This document shows positions 43,531-53,113 of a stretch of 64,000 nucleotides of DNA, piece after piece. Under the pieces are notes generated by a model. The model saw nothing but the letters and a program-made list of their open reading frames with translations. It made no database searches and was not told the DNA's origin. Origin of the DNA: Constrictibacter sp. MBR-5 (GTDB lineage: Bacteria; Pseudomonadota; Alphaproteobacteria; JAJUGE01). The position numbers and the translations under genes are program-made. The stretch is from contig NZ_JBEPTK010000010.1 in assembly GCF_040549485.1 (NCBI RefSeq), forward strand, positions 1 through 64,000, given 5' to 3'. Each line of letters opens with the position of its first letter. Position 1 is the first letter of the stretch.

Positions 43531-45984
43531 TCAGAAGCGCTCCAGCAGCCGGTCGATATAGTCGCGCTCGTACCGCGGCCGCGCGCGGTCGCCCGAGCGG
43601 CGGTACAGCTCGTCGCGGATGTCGCGCGCGCGCTGCATCTCGGCCTCGTCGGGGATGACGACGTCGCGCGCATCGAGGCCGCGCCCGCCGGGCGGCCGCC
43701 CCAGCGGGTCGAAGCGCGGATCCGTCTCGCCCGCCTGTTCGCGGCCGGGCTCGCCGAGGCCGAGTTGGCGGGCCATGTCCTCCATCATCGAGCGCCCGGC
43801 CTGCTGCAACTGGTCGAGCGCTTCCGACTGCGGTCCGACCGCCTGCCCGGGCTGGCCGCTTTCCAGGTCGCCGACGGCATCGCGCATGGCGCGCTCCGCC
43901 CGGCCGAGCGCGTTGGGGATCTGGCCCGACTGCTCGCCGAGCCGGCGCATCAGGTCGCCGAGCATCCGGCGCAGCTGCTCCTGCTGCCCCGGGAGACCGC
44001 CGCCCTGGTCGCCTGGCTGTATGCCCTGCTGCCCCGGCATTGGCTGCCCCGGCCCCTGCTGCCCCTGCTGGGCGTCGCGGAACGTCTGGTCCAGCAGCCC
44101 GCGCTGCTGGCGGGCCATCTCCTGAAGCTCGCGCATCATCTGCATCATCTGCTGCGCGGTTTCGCCGTTCTGCCCCATGGCACGTGCCGCGCGCATGTTC
44201 TCGAGCATGTTCTGCAGCTGCGACAGCATCTGCATCGCCGCATCCTTGGCACCGGACTGCGAAAGGTCCCTCATCCTCTCAAGCATCTCCCGAAGATCCT
44301 GCGCCTCGACCGACTGGAGCTGCTGCATCTGCTCGGGCGTCAGGGGCGGCTGGTCGTTGGCCTGCGCCATCATGCTGTCCATGAACTTCTGGATGGCGGC
44401 CCAGAGGCGCTGGAGCGCGCGGTCGATCTCCTCCTGCGGTGCGTCTCGCTGCAAAGCTTCCATCAGCGCCTGCTGGGCGTCGCGCAACTCGCGTTCGGCC
44501 ATCGTCAGGTCGCCGTCCTCCAGGCGGAGTGCGGTATCCCACAGAAGATCGCGCACCGAATCGATCGCTTGCGGGTCTTGATCGAGACGCAGGCGCCACT
44601 TTGCCGACGCGAGACCTAAGTGGACCACGGTGTCGTCGTCGAACAGCTCTCCCATGCGGGCGATCGCATCCAAGCGCCTGGCCACGTCACTCCGGGCTTC
44701 ACGGCTGTCCGCGAGCCGCTTCCGGGTCTCGATGATCAGGCGGGCGACCGGGTGGGTGAAGAGACGTTCCGGCAGCCGCACGAGGGCGGGCTCGCTCTGG
44801 CCCTGCTGCCCTGCACCATCGACCGCAAGCACCCGGGCATTCACGTCACGGCCCGCCCATGCGTGGGCGGTGAGGTCGTTGTAGGTGCTGCCGGTAACCT
44901 CCTTCGCGCGAAGCCCGGGGGCAGGAAGCGCGAGCCTCAGCACCGACTCGTCCCGGGGTTCGCCCGGATCGCCTGCCAGCCTCAACTCCACCACGAGCTG
45001 CGCGAGGCCGTAGTCGTCTTCTGCCCGATAGTCGAGGCGCAGAGCCTGACGCTGCGTCACGGCCGGAGGGCGAACGAGCACCGCCGTAGGCGGGTGATCC
45101 GGAAGGATCTCGACCTTCCATGAAGCCAGCAGTTCGCCGTCCTGAACGACCGTCAGCTTTTCGCCACGCGCGATCTCCCGCTCAATGGCGAACGAGAACT
45201 CACCCGCACTCTCGAAAAGCTCCTGCTCCTCATCGATAAGGAGCCGCGGAACGTCATCGCCTCCCCCGACGCGAGCGAGCAGCTTGCTGCCCGTCGGAAA
45301 TCTCAGCAGCGGCGTGTCCGAACGGGCGAAAAGGGGGGGCTGTCCCGTGTAACCGGGGGGCTCGATCCAAAGGTCGACCGTGGTCGGGATGGCAGGCGAA
45401 ACTTGGAATACCGGCACAAAGGCACGCGAGAGGCGCTCGGCGGAACGATCCCCGGCAATCCCGAATCCCGCGACGACAATCAGCAGGATTGCCGCTCGCA
45501 AAGCCCAGCGGTCCAACTTCGGCCACTCGCTACGAGGCAAACCCACCCTGAGGCCGCGCATAGTCGCCGCCAAACGTCGCTGGTGGACGCCCCAGAGGGC
45601 GAGCGCCTCCGCATCGGTTGCAGCTGGGCGATCGGAAAGGGCCGAGAGCGGACGGTGACGAAAGCCGCTCGCGCGCTCGAGACGCCGCTCTGCCTCAGAC
45701 TGCTGCGGCCAGCGGAACCGCCTGACCGAGATGACGGCAAAAACCGATACTGCAACTCCGAACAGCGCGAGGATGCCGGCATGCCACCAGCCATCCAGAA
45801 ACTGCGGAACATCGAAAAGGGCAAAAGCAGCGAAAATGCCAACCACGAGCGGGAGGGGCCAAACCGCGGACCAAGCTCTCTCGCACACCAGCGCCCACCA
45901 CGCCGACCGAAGTTTACGGCTCAGCCGGGGATGCGACTGGTTCGCCGGATCGGTCCGGTCGCCGGGCGGGCTGCCGTCGCTCAT
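43531..45984 (-). CDS. TIGR02302 / DUF4175 family membrane protein
   Basis: 817 aa. Three hydrophobic segments near the N-terminus (about 42-65, 68-88, 165-183) precede a periplasmic Ig-like region (IEPPGYTGQPPL, then LDYRAEDDYGLAQLVVELRL). The C-terminal half is a long Gln/Met-rich alpha-helical region (QQMMQMMRELQEMARQQRGL) with a Gly/Gln-rich linker, ending in a conserved acidic-basic tail (DEAEMQRARDIRDELYRRSGDRARP..YIDRLLERF). The family is alphaproteobacterial, usually downstream of lysA, function unknown. Codon use is less GC-rich in its 5' half, continuous with the lysA-argH operon. Confidence 0.93.
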   Translation of the reverse strand: MSDGSPPGDRTDPANQSHPRLSRKLRSAWWALVCERAWSAVWPLPLVVGIFAAFALFDVPQFLDGWWHAGILALFGVAVSVFAVISVRRFRWPQQSEAERRLERASGFRHRPLSALSDRPAATDAEALALWGVHQRRLAATMRGLRVGLPRSEWPKLDRWALRAAILLIVVAGFGIAGDRSAERLSRAFVPVFQVSPAIPTTVDLWIEPPGYTGQPPLFARSDTPLLRFPTGSKLLARVGGGDDVPRLLIDEEQELFESAGEFSFAIEREIARGEKLTVVQDGELLASWKVEILPDHPPTAVLVRPPAVTQRQALRLDYRAEDDYGLAQLVVELRLAGDPGEPRDESVLRLALPAPGLRAKEVTGSTYNDLTAHAWAGRDVNARVLAVDGAGQQGQSEPALVRLPERLFTHPVARLIIETRKRLADSREARSDVARRLDAIARMGELFDDDTVVHLGLASAKWRLRLDQDPQAIDSVRDLLWDTALRLEDGDLTMAERELRDAQQALMEALQRDAPQEEIDRALQRLWAAIQKFMDSMMAQANDQPPLTPEQMQQLQSVEAQDLREMLERMRDLSQSGAKDAAMQMLSQLQNMLENMRAARAMGQNGETAQQMMQMMRELQEMARQQRGLLDQTFRDAQQGQQGPGQPMPGQQGIQPGDQGGGLPGQQEQLRRMLGDLMRRLGEQSGQIPNALGRAERAMRDAVGDLESGQPGQAVGPQSEALDQLQQAGRSMMEDMARQLGLGEPGREQAGETDPRFDPLGRPPGGRGLDARDVVIPDEAEMQRARDIRDELYRRSGDRARPRYERDYIDRLLERF

Positions 45985-46008
45985 CCGAGCCCTCCTGCCG
46001 TCACTTTC

Positions 46009-47295
46009 CTACCCGTTGAAAGGTGCTCTCACCCAGTCCGGGATAGCATCCTGAGAGAGCATATCGTCGAAAGTTGGGCGGCGGCGGACAACGGACCAGA
46101 TCGCTTCACACGCCAAAACTTCCGGAACGAGAAGCCGGCTGTTGTATTCCGACGACATTGCCGCGCCATAGGCGCCTGCTGCCCCGAACGCGACCAAGTC
46201 TCCCTCGCGCAATCTCGGAAGCTCTCGCTGTGCGGCGAACATGTCGGTCGACTCGCATATCGGTCCCACCACGTCGACCGTCTCCCTCGGAGAATCCGGT
46301 TCAGGGGCCACCACCGGAACAATCGGATGCCACGCATCATACATCGCGGGTCGAACGAGATCGTTCATGGCGGCATCCAGCACGATGAAAGTTCGGTCGA
46401 CGGTACGCTTAACTCTGACGACGCGCGCAAGAAGAACACCAGCCGGTCCGGCAATTCGTCGACCCGGCTCGACGACCACTTCGCACTGTAGGTCGCGAAC
46501 GGCCTCGGCTATGACACCCACATAATCCGCCACCCTAGGCGGCGCCTCGTCGCGGTAGGTGATCCCCAATCCGCCGCCAAAGTCGATCCGCCGGATCGCT
46601 ACACCATCTTCGCGCAACGAACGGGCCATTTCGACGACCCGCGCGAAGGCGGCCCGGTAGGGCGATAAACTCGTGATCTGCGAACCAATGTGAACGGCGA
46701 TACCAACAACCTCGATACCCGGCATCGCAGCGGCCTGCTGATAGATCGCCGGCGCGGCGTTCCAGTCGATCCCGAACTTATCGTGCTTCCGCCCCGTCGA
46801 GATCTTGTCGTGTGTATCGGCGGCAACGTCGGGATTGACCCTGAGCGCCACTGGAGCCCGCCGGTCCATTCCGATCGCGACTTCATTGAGGGTCGCTAGT
46901 TCCTCCACCGACTCGACGTTGAGCTGCATGATGCCACGATCGAGTGCGAAGGCCATTTCGGCAGGGGTTTTGCCGACGCCGGAGAAGATGATCCGGTCCG
47001 CTGGCACGCCCGCTGCCAGCGCACGCCGGAGTTCACCTTCCGAAACCACGTCCGCGCCGGCCCCGAGAGCGGCCAAACTCCGCACCACGGCCAGGTTCCC
47101 GTTGGCCTTCAGGGCGTAGCAGACCAGTGCGTTTGGCAGCCCATTGCGAGCAAACGCGTCGGCATAAGCTCTATAGCCATCGGCGAGCGTAGCCGACGAA
47201 TAGCAATAGACCGGCGTACCGACGGCCGCAGCGATGCTGGTGAGCGGGACGCCGTCGATCGACAGGATGCCGTCTATGTAATCGATGTGGCTCAT
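46009..47295 (-). CDS. lysA: Diaminopimelate decarboxylase
   Basis: 428 aa PLP enzyme, last step of lysine synthesis. PLP Lys in ALVCYALKANGNLAVV, HIGSQITSL, FGGGLGITYRDE, EPGRRIAGPAGVLLARV, and the partner active-site motif GPICESTDMFA are present. ATG 47295 overlaps the stop of the small lipoprotein gene lptM (ATGA). Third gene of argH-lptM-lysA. Confidence 0.97.
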   Translation of the reverse strand: MSHIDYIDGILSIDGVPLTSIAAAVGTPVYCYSSATLADGYRAYADAFARNGLPNALVCYALKANGNLAVVRSLAALGAGADVVSEGELRRALAAGVPADRIIFSGVGKTPAEMAFALDRGIMQLNVESVEELATLNEVAIGMDRRAPVALRVNPDVAADTHDKISTGRKHDKFGIDWNAAPAIYQQAAAMPGIEVVGIAVHIGSQITSLSPYRAAFARVVEMARSLREDGVAIRRIDFGGGLGITYRDEAPPRVADYVGVIAEAVRDLQCEVVVEPGRRIAGPAGVLLARVVRVKRTVDRTFIVLDAAMNDLVRPAMYDAWHPIVPVVAPEPDSPRETVDVVGPICESTDMFAAQRELPRLREGDLVAFGAAGAYGAAMSSEYNSRLLVPEVLACEAIWSVVRRRPTFDDMLSQDAIPDWVRAPFNG

Positions 47296-47435
47296 CGGGC
47301 CGGATACGTTCTGGGGTATTCGGACTCACGACCTTCCGGTAGTTCGAGCTCACCGCGCTTTCCACAAGCCCCGACCGAGACCGCGGTCACAATCAGGATC
47401 GCCATTGCAAGCACCGTCCGACCGCCGCGCTTCAT
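47292..47435 (-). CDS. lptM: LptM-like small lipoprotein
   Basis: 47 aa, too short for most gene callers. Signal [20 protein letters not shown], then [17 protein letters not shown]; the lipobox Cys followed by G-x-x-G-x-L-x-x-P is the signature of the LPS-translocon maturation lipoprotein LptM (YifL). LptM assists oxidative maturation of LptD. It overlaps argH by 4 bp upstream and lysA by 4 bp downstream (both ATGA), the canonical alphaproteobacterial and gammaproteobacterial position next to lysA. Confidence 0.93.
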   Translation of the reverse strand: MKRGGRTVLAMAILIVTAVSVGACGKRGELELPEGRESEYPRTYPAR

Positions 47436-48829
47436 AGGAAGCGCTCCCGCGCAGCAACGAGGGCTTCTCTAATCCGCTCCGGTGAGGTACCGCCGAAGCT
47501 CGTGCGCGAGGCGACCGACTGGTCGATCCCCAGGACCTCAAAGACCGCAGAGGTGATTGCAGGCTCGACCTTGCGCATGTCCTCCAGAGAGAGGGCATCC
47601 AGGGCGCAACCGCGATCCTCGGCCATCTTCACAATCGTGCCCGTCACGTGATGCGCTCGGCGAAATGGCAGACCGAGAGTGCGCACAAGCCAATCCGCCA
47701 AATCGGTCGCAGTGATGAAGCCCTCGTTCGCCGCGGCTCGCATACGATCGGGCCGAGCCTGAAGGTCCGCAACCATCCCGGTCGTCGCTGCAATCGCGAG
47801 CATCAACGCGTCGGCCGCGATGAATGTCGGCTCCTTATCTTCCTGCATATCCTTGGCATATGCCAAAGGCAGCCCTTTCATCACCACGAGGAGCCCCGTC
47901 ATTGCGCCCAGCAGACGACCACTTTTGGCTCGTACGAGTTCGGCGGCATCCGGATTGCGCTTCTGAGGCATGATGGAACTGCCGGTAGTGAAGGCATCCG
48001 ACAGGCTGACGAAGCCGAATCTGTCGGTACACCAGATGACGATCTCCTCGGCCAGGCGGGAGAGGTGCATCGCGCAAATGGCGCCAGCTGCGAGGAACTC
48101 CACGGCGAAATCCCGGGCCGATACGGCATCGATAGAATTCGCCATCGGGCGGTCGAAGCCGAGCGTCGCCGCCGTCATGTGGCGGTCGATCGGAAACGAC
48201 GTGCCAGCCAGAGCAGCCGCGCCAAGAGGACACTCGTTGAGACGTCGCCGACAGTCGACAAACCGACCGCGGTCGCGACCCAGCATCTCGACATAGGCGA
48301 GGAGATGGTGCCCAAACGTCACCGGCTGCGCGTTCTGCAAATGCGTGAAGCCAGGCATGACGGTATCGGCGTGACGCTCCACCTGGTCCAGCAATGCTGC
48401 CTGCAGGGCCCGTAGCGCACTGTCGATGGCGTCGATTTCGTCCCGCACCCAGAGCCTGAAATCCGTCGCGACCTGATCGTTGCGGGACCGCGCCGTGTGC
48501 AGCCGACCCGCCGCCGGCCCAACCAATTCAGCAAGCCGCGCCTCGATGTTCATGTGTATGTCTTCGAGCTCCCGCCGGAACGAGAACTGGCCGGCCCGCA
48601 ACTCTTCGCGCACACGCGTCAACCCGTCGCTGATCGCAGCACCGTCTTCCGCTGGAATGACGCCGCATTCGACCAACATGGAGCAGTGCGCGAGCGAGCC
48701 CGCGATGTCCTGCTCGTAGAGGCGTCGGTCCACGTCGATCGACACATTGATCGCGGCCATGATGTCCGCGGGCCCTTGCGCGAAACGCCCACCCCACATG
48801 ACATTGGCGGCGCCGTCCTCCGTACTCAT
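47432..48829 (-). CDS. argH: Argininosuccinate lyase
   Basis: 465 aa. Last step of arginine synthesis. [20 protein letters not shown] at the N-terminus, [33 protein letters not shown] and the fumarase/lyase signature [12 protein letters not shown] are complete. ATG 48829 is chosen because the protein then begins [16 protein letters not shown] with AAGGG about 9 bp upstream; upstream in-frame codons overlap the divergent tlpA. First gene of argH-lptM-lysA-TIGR02302. Confidence 0.96.
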   Translation of the reverse strand: MSTEDGAANVMWGGRFAQGPADIMAAINVSIDVDRRLYEQDIAGSLAHCSMLVECGVIPAEDGAAISDGLTRVREELRAGQFSFRRELEDIHMNIEARLAELVGPAAGRLHTARSRNDQVATDFRLWVRDEIDAIDSALRALQAALLDQVERHADTVMPGFTHLQNAQPVTFGHHLLAYVEMLGRDRGRFVDCRRRLNECPLGAAALAGTSFPIDRHMTAATLGFDRPMANSIDAVSARDFAVEFLAAGAICAMHLSRLAEEIVIWCTDRFGFVSLSDAFTTGSSIMPQKRNPDAAELVRAKSGRLLGAMTGLLVVMKGLPLAYAKDMQEDKEPTFIAADALMLAIAATTGMVADLQARPDRMRAAANEGFITATDLADWLVRTLGLPFRRAHHVTGTIVKMAEDRGCALDALSLEDMRKVEPAITSAVFEVLGIDQSVASRTSFGGTSPERIREALVAARERFL

Positions 48830-48846
48830 CCTCGGGCCCTTCAGCA

Positions 48847-49422
48847 ATGCGTAAGCTACTCGGAATCTGCAGCACGGTCGGCGTGGCTGCAGTCGCGGCG
48901 ATTGTGCTGGTATTTTCACGTACCGCAAGCGGACCTTCCGGCACGCCGCCGCTCGACGGCGCCGTAAGTGGATTCTCTCTGGCGGCAGAGGCGACAGCGG
49001 CGCCCAACGTAAACTTCACCGATGCCGATGGCGCCCAGTTGAGCCTCCGCGACTTCAAGGGCAAGGTCGTCCTGCTGAACCTCTGGGCCACGTGGTGCGC
49101 CCCCTGTGTCAAGGAATTGCCTGATCTGGACCGCCTCCAGGCGTCCCTGGGCGGTCGCGATTTCCAGGTCGTAGCCCTCTCCTCCGACAGGAACGGCGCC
49201 GAGAAAGTTCCACCATTTCTGAAGGAACTTCGCATCGCCAACCTCAGGCCATTTCTGGATCCTGACTCCGTCGCCACCCGAGCCTTCTCGCCGCGCGGCC
49301 TGCCGACGACGGTGCTGATCGACGCGGCCGGGCGCGAAGTCGGGCGCCTGGAGGGTGCGGCAGAGTGGGACTCACCGGAGGCGCGAGATCTGATAGGCTT
49401 CTACATCGACGGTAGCGGCTGA
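48847..49422 (+). CDS. tlpA: TlpA-like thiol-disulfide oxidoreductase
   Basis: 191 aa. An N-terminal membrane anchor/signal (about 1-25), a Ser/Ala/Gly linker, then a thioredoxin-like AhpC/TSA domain with [21 protein letters not shown] (WCAPC active site about 88-92) and cis-Pro in [10 protein letters not shown]. Periplasmic reductase for cytochrome c or copper-protein biogenesis. It is divergent from argH, with only 17 bp between the start codons and no obvious SD. It is followed after 18 bp by a VOC gene. Confidence 0.9.
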   Translation: MRKLLGICSTVGVAAVAAIVLVFSRTASGPSGTPPLDGAVSGFSLAAEATAAPNVNFTDADGAQLSLRDFKGKVVLLNLWATWCAPCVKELPDLDRLQASLGGRDFQVVALSSDRNGAEKVPPFLKELRIANLRPFLDPDSVATRAFSPRGLPTTVLIDAAGREVGRLEGAAEWDSPEARDLIGFYIDGSG

Positions 49423-49440
49423 TGGATAGGGAATACGATT

Positions 49441-50289
49441 GTGACGAGACCCATCAGAGGCCTTGACCATGTCATCATCGGCGTCCACGACCTGGAGGGC
49501 GCCAGGGCTGATTGGATGCGCCTTGGGTTCGTCACGGCGCCGCGCGGCGACCATGTCGGCAAGGCGACGTCCAACTACTGCATCATGTTTCCAGATACCT
49601 ATCTGGAGCTTCTCGGGATTCTGCGGCCCGAGATGGAGGATGCAAACGGCCTAGGCGCTGCGCTACTGACGCGCGGCGAAGGGCTGCAGCGACTGGCATT
49701 GGGCACTTCGGACGCAGACGCGGCTCGCGCAGATCTCGAAGCTGCCGGCTTGCATCCGCAGGGCCCGTTTGACCTCTCACGGCCCTCGGATGAGCCAAAG
49801 GGTGTTGTCCGCTTTCGGAACCTCATGCTGCCCAAGTCGGATACTGCGGACCTCGGGATGTTCTTATGCGGCCATAAGACCCCAGAACTCATGCGGACGC
49901 CGGACTGGGTAGCGCACCCCAATGGTGCATGCGCTTTCGTCGGAATAACGGCCCTGGTCCGTGACCCTGCGGTCACCGCTGCCGAGTTGGGCCGTATCTT
50001 CGGAGCGCCTGCCGTAGGCGAGACCGCCTACGGCCACCGAATCAATACGGGCAACGGCGTGATCCGGCTGACAACCTTCGATGCCTTCTCAGTTGCCCAT
50101 CCCGGTGCATCTGCCCCGATGGATATCGAGCTGCCGGTCTGGTACGCGCTCACCCTCGCGGTGACGTCCACGCAAACTACGGCAGACCTTCTTGCGCGGA
50201 ACGGCGTTCCATTCGAGCGGGTCGACGAGGGACTTCGGGTTCTGCCGTCCTCGGCACGCGGTGTACTGCTGGAGTTCACAAGCGCTTGA
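49441..50289 (+). CDS. Glyoxalase-like (VOC) protein
   Basis: 282 aa from GTG 49441. Begins IRGLDHVIIGVHDLEGARAD (metal-type first His), YCIMFPDTYLELLGI with the family Glu, and second-half FVGITALVRDPAVTAAELGRIFG plus RVLPSSARGVLLEF. It fits the PF13468-type glyoxalase-like family of unknown substrate. Directly follows tlpA, possibly cotranscribed. Confidence 0.85.
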   Translation: MTRPIRGLDHVIIGVHDLEGARADWMRLGFVTAPRGDHVGKATSNYCIMFPDTYLELLGILRPEMEDANGLGAALLTRGEGLQRLALGTSDADAARADLEAAGLHPQGPFDLSRPSDEPKGVVRFRNLMLPKSDTADLGMFLCGHKTPELMRTPDWVAHPNGACAFVGITALVRDPAVTAAELGRIFGAPAVGETAYGHRINTGNGVIRLTTFDAFSVAHPGASAPMDIELPVWYALTLAVTSTQTTADLLARNGVPFERVDEGLRVLPSSARGVLLEFTSA

Positions 50290-50548
50290 GAGAGTGGCCG
50301 AGGGGGTTGCGCCATGAGGCACGACCGCGGGTGCACGAGCATTCTGTCCTTGACTGGGATCCGGCCAGACGACTCCAGTGCTTTCGACGCAGCTTCGGGA
50401 AGCGAGGCCGAACCCCGCCGCACACGCACGTCAGGTCGGAATTGGCCATCTCGATATAACGCAGCGGATCCAGGGTTGAGCTGTCACCACCTTGCGGATA
50501 CCAAGAAGCCGCCGCTAGCTTGGTGGCCATCGGTAAAAGGAGGTCGCG
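50290..50548. other. 259-bp intergenic region before aminopeptidase gene
   Basis: No convincing gene. The plus strand ends in a near-consensus ribosome site (AAAAGGAGG, 50535-50543). On the minus strand a short stretch translates as GGDSSTLDPLRYIEMANSDL followed by TCVCGG with gene-like codon use, but it breaks up after that and has no matching start or stop; a possible decayed fragment. Confidence 0.35.
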
Positions 50549-52591
50549 ATGGCGTTACACGCCCAAGCCGCGTCGGCACGCCATTCAAGGCTAGCGACGC
50601 TACTGCGGGAGGCGGGTTCAGCCTACGACGTCGCAGCCGCCCTCGAGATGATCGCGGGCCTCGCCGCAAGTCCGGAGACAGGCACGGCCGGCGATGACCA
50701 CTGCTGGATATCGCTCATCGCGCCGGAGCCCACGCCGGAAGTGACGGCAGCGCTTCGCTCGTTGAAGCGCGAGGTGGCCGCGACGATGCCAACGGTTCGC
50801 GACCCACACGCCGTAGAGGCGCGCTTGTCGTCGCTTCGGGCGGAACTGGACCGCCGCGGACTCGATGGGTTCATCGTTCCTCGGGCGGATCAGCATCAGA
50901 GCGAGTACGTGCCGTTGAATGCCCAACGCCTGTTGTGGCTGACAGGTTTCACAGGCTCCGCCGGAGTGGCCATCGTGCTCCGGGACAAGGCGGCGATATT
51001 TGTCGACGGACGCTACACACTCCAGGTCTCCAGCCAAGTACCGGTTGCCCTGTTCGAACCGCACCACATTACCGACAGCCCTCCCCATGACTGGCTCGCC
51101 GCCGAGTTGCTCAAGGGGGCTATCATCGGCTTCGATCCTTGGCTTCACACCGAAGCGGAAGTAGCTCGACTAGGAACTGCCTGTGACAGGGCTGGCGGAA
51201 CGCTGCAGCCATGCATAGACAACCCGTTAGACGCCGTCTGGACGAATCGACCACCGCCTCCGCTGGCGCCCGTCGTACCGCATGCGCTCGAATATGCTGG
51301 GCGTACCGCGTCCGAGAAGCGTGCCGACATCGGCGGGAGGTTGCGCGAGCAGGGCTGTCACGCTGCAGTGCTCTCAGCGCCCGACTCTATTGCCTGGCTT
51401 CTCAACATCCGGGGCGGCGACGTTCCGCACACGCCGCTGGCCCTTTCGTTTGCGGTCATCCGCGACGATGGCAGCGTAGAATTGTTTATCGACCGGCGTA
51501 AGGTTTGTGCCGATACGCTGTCGCATTTGAGCAATGGCGTCTCGGTGTGCCCGCCCGATAGATTTGACCTCGCACTTCACGCCCTAGGTGAGGCCTCGTC
51601 CAGGGTTTTGGTTGATCCGGCCGTCACAGCTCAGGCAATCATGGAATCGCTGACAAGTGCGGGCGCCACACTCCTGCGAGGTCAGGACCCCTGTGCACTC
51701 CCGAAGGCGCGCAAGAACGCGATAGAGATTCGAGGAGCGCGCGCTGCTCACCAGCGCGATTCGGTTGCAATATGCCGCTTCCTCGCCTGGCTGGCTCGAA
51801 TGGCCGCCGGCAACGTGACCGAGATGCAGGCAGAGGAGACGCTCCTCGCCTACCGCGCCGAGATCCCTTTGTTCCGGGATGTCAGCTTTCCGACGATCTC
51901 CGGCTCCGGACCCAACGGCGCGATCGTCCACTACCGATCGACACCAGAGACGAATCGCCTCCTCCAGAACGGCGACCTCTATCTCGTCGACTCGGGAGCA
52001 CAATTCCTGGATGGTACCACCGATATTACCCGGACCGTGGCAATCGGCACTCCCTCCGCCGAGCAGCGCGAGGCCTTTACTCGCGTGCTCAAGGGCCACA
52101 TCGCCCTTGCAACCGCGCGCTTCCCGCAGGGCACGTCTGGGTCTCAGCTCGATGCCTTGGCGCGGCTGCACCTTTGGCAGGCCGGCATGGACTTTGACCA
52201 CGGAACCGGCCACGGCATCGGCAGCTACCTGGGGGTCCATGAAGGTCCACAGCGCATTTCGAAGGCACCGAACACTGTGGCTCTCGACCCCGGGATGATC
52301 GTGTCGAACGAACCGGGCTACTACCGAGCCGGCGCTTGGGGTATCAGAACGGAGAACCTGTTGCTCGTGACCTCCTGCGAAGCGCTCGCTGGAGCAGAGC
52401 GGCAGATGCTCTCATTCGAGACGCTTACGCTTGCTCCCATCGACCGCGCATTGATCGATACCGGCCTTCTGACGGTCGCCGAACGGGATTGGATCGACGC
52501 CTACCATGCAAGGGTGCAGAAGTCGGTAATGGGGGCTCTCGACGAAGCCGATCAAACTTGGCTCGCAACCGCGACCGCGCCGTTGCCCTAG
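50549..52591 (+). CDS. Aminopeptidase P family (Xaa-Pro) metallopeptidase with N-terminal extension
   Basis: 680 aa. Two creatinase-like N-terminal domains (from about residue 90: LSSLRAELDRRGLDGFIVPRAD) and a pita-bread M24 catalytic domain with the five metal ligands: DSGAQFLDGTTDITRT (two Asp), HGIGSYLGVHEG (His), SNEPGYY (Glu), RTENLLLV (Glu). It removes N-terminal residues before proline. An extra ~85 residues precede the first creatinase-like domain. The start is firm: AAGGAGG lies 6-8 bp before ATG 50549. Confidence 0.92.
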   Translation: MALHAQAASARHSRLATLLREAGSAYDVAAALEMIAGLAASPETGTAGDDHCWISLIAPEPTPEVTAALRSLKREVAATMPTVRDPHAVEARLSSLRAELDRRGLDGFIVPRADQHQSEYVPLNAQRLLWLTGFTGSAGVAIVLRDKAAIFVDGRYTLQVSSQVPVALFEPHHITDSPPHDWLAAELLKGAIIGFDPWLHTEAEVARLGTACDRAGGTLQPCIDNPLDAVWTNRPPPPLAPVVPHALEYAGRTASEKRADIGGRLREQGCHAAVLSAPDSIAWLLNIRGGDVPHTPLALSFAVIRDDGSVELFIDRRKVCADTLSHLSNGVSVCPPDRFDLALHALGEASSRVLVDPAVTAQAIMESLTSAGATLLRGQDPCALPKARKNAIEIRGARAAHQRDSVAICRFLAWLARMAAGNVTEMQAEETLLAYRAEIPLFRDVSFPTISGSGPNGAIVHYRSTPETNRLLQNGDLYLVDSGAQFLDGTTDITRTVAIGTPSAEQREAFTRVLKGHIALATARFPQGTSGSQLDALARLHLWQAGMDFDHGTGHGIGSYLGVHEGPQRISKAPNTVALDPGMIVSNEPGYYRAGAWGIRTENLLLVTSCEALAGAERQMLSFETLTLAPIDRALIDTGLLTVAERDWIDAYHARVQKSVMGALDEADQTWLATATAPLP

Positions 52592-52596
52592 ATCGC

Positions 52597-53004
52597 TCAG
52601 TGCGAGGCGCAGAGTCCCGGCCGCCTGCTTGCTCCGTTGGCGTCTTGCTTCCGCAACGTTTCCTGAACAGCCTTGCGGATGTCGGCGAGGCTGAACGGCT
52701 TCGAGATGACGCGGTGCACCAGCGCATCGAGATTATGCGCCCGCTGCCGTTCGGCGGCATAGCCCGACATCAGGAGAATGCGCATGTCTGGCCATTCGGA
52801 GCCGGCCTTCAGCGCCAGCGCAATCCCGTCGAGACCGGGCATGACGATATCGGTAAGCAACAGATCGTAGCGATCCTGGCCAAGCCGATCGAGCGCTTCG
52901 AGGCCGTCCTCAGCCACGGTGACGGCATGCCCGTCCATGGCGAGCGCACGCGACACAAACTCGCGCACCCCCGCCTCGTCCTCAGCGATGATGATATTCG
53001 CCAT
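52597..53004 (-). CDS. cpdR: CpdR-like single-domain response regulator
   Basis: 135 aa receiver domain without output: MANIIIAEDEAGVREFVSRA (acidic pocket DE), phospho-acceptor Asp in LLLTDIVMPGLDGI, Thr/Ser and Lys in LLMSGYAAE and ISKPFSLADI. The start at ATG 53004, with GGAGAT upstream, gives the classic CpdR N-terminus. In Caulobacter CpdR controls ClpXP-dependent proteolysis of CtrA. A perfect CtrA box lies about 95 bp upstream, supporting the same cell-cycle feedback here. Confidence 0.92.
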   Translation of the reverse strand: MANIIIAEDEAGVREFVSRALAMDGHAVTVAEDGLEALDRLGQDRYDLLLTDIVMPGLDGIALALKAGSEWPDMRILLMSGYAAERQRAHNLDALVHRVISKPFSLADIRKAVQETLRKQDANGASRRPGLCASH

Positions 53005-53098
53005 CTCAGGATCTCCCGCAGCCATGCTGCGACCGGCGGAGCGTTTACACGTACCGCGACGTTACCGGTAGAATGTCGCCATTGTTGCCGGCCCTTAG

Positions 53099-53113
53099 TT
53101 AATGCGCCGTTAA
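53099..53113. promoter_or_regulatory. CtrA box (TTAA-N7-TTAA) upstream of cpdR
   Basis: TTAA TGCGCCG TTAA followed by CC: exact full CtrA consensus on the plus strand (symmetric). It is 95 bp from the cpdR start and overlaps the stop codon of the DUF3426 gene (53110-53112), which reads in the same direction. Confidence 0.75.

Noticed and set aside
50286-50312. tRNA-Ser/Leu-like 5' sequence (GAGAGTGGCCGAGGGG)
   Set aside because: No matching anticodon stem, T-arm (GGTTCGA) or acceptor complement follows.
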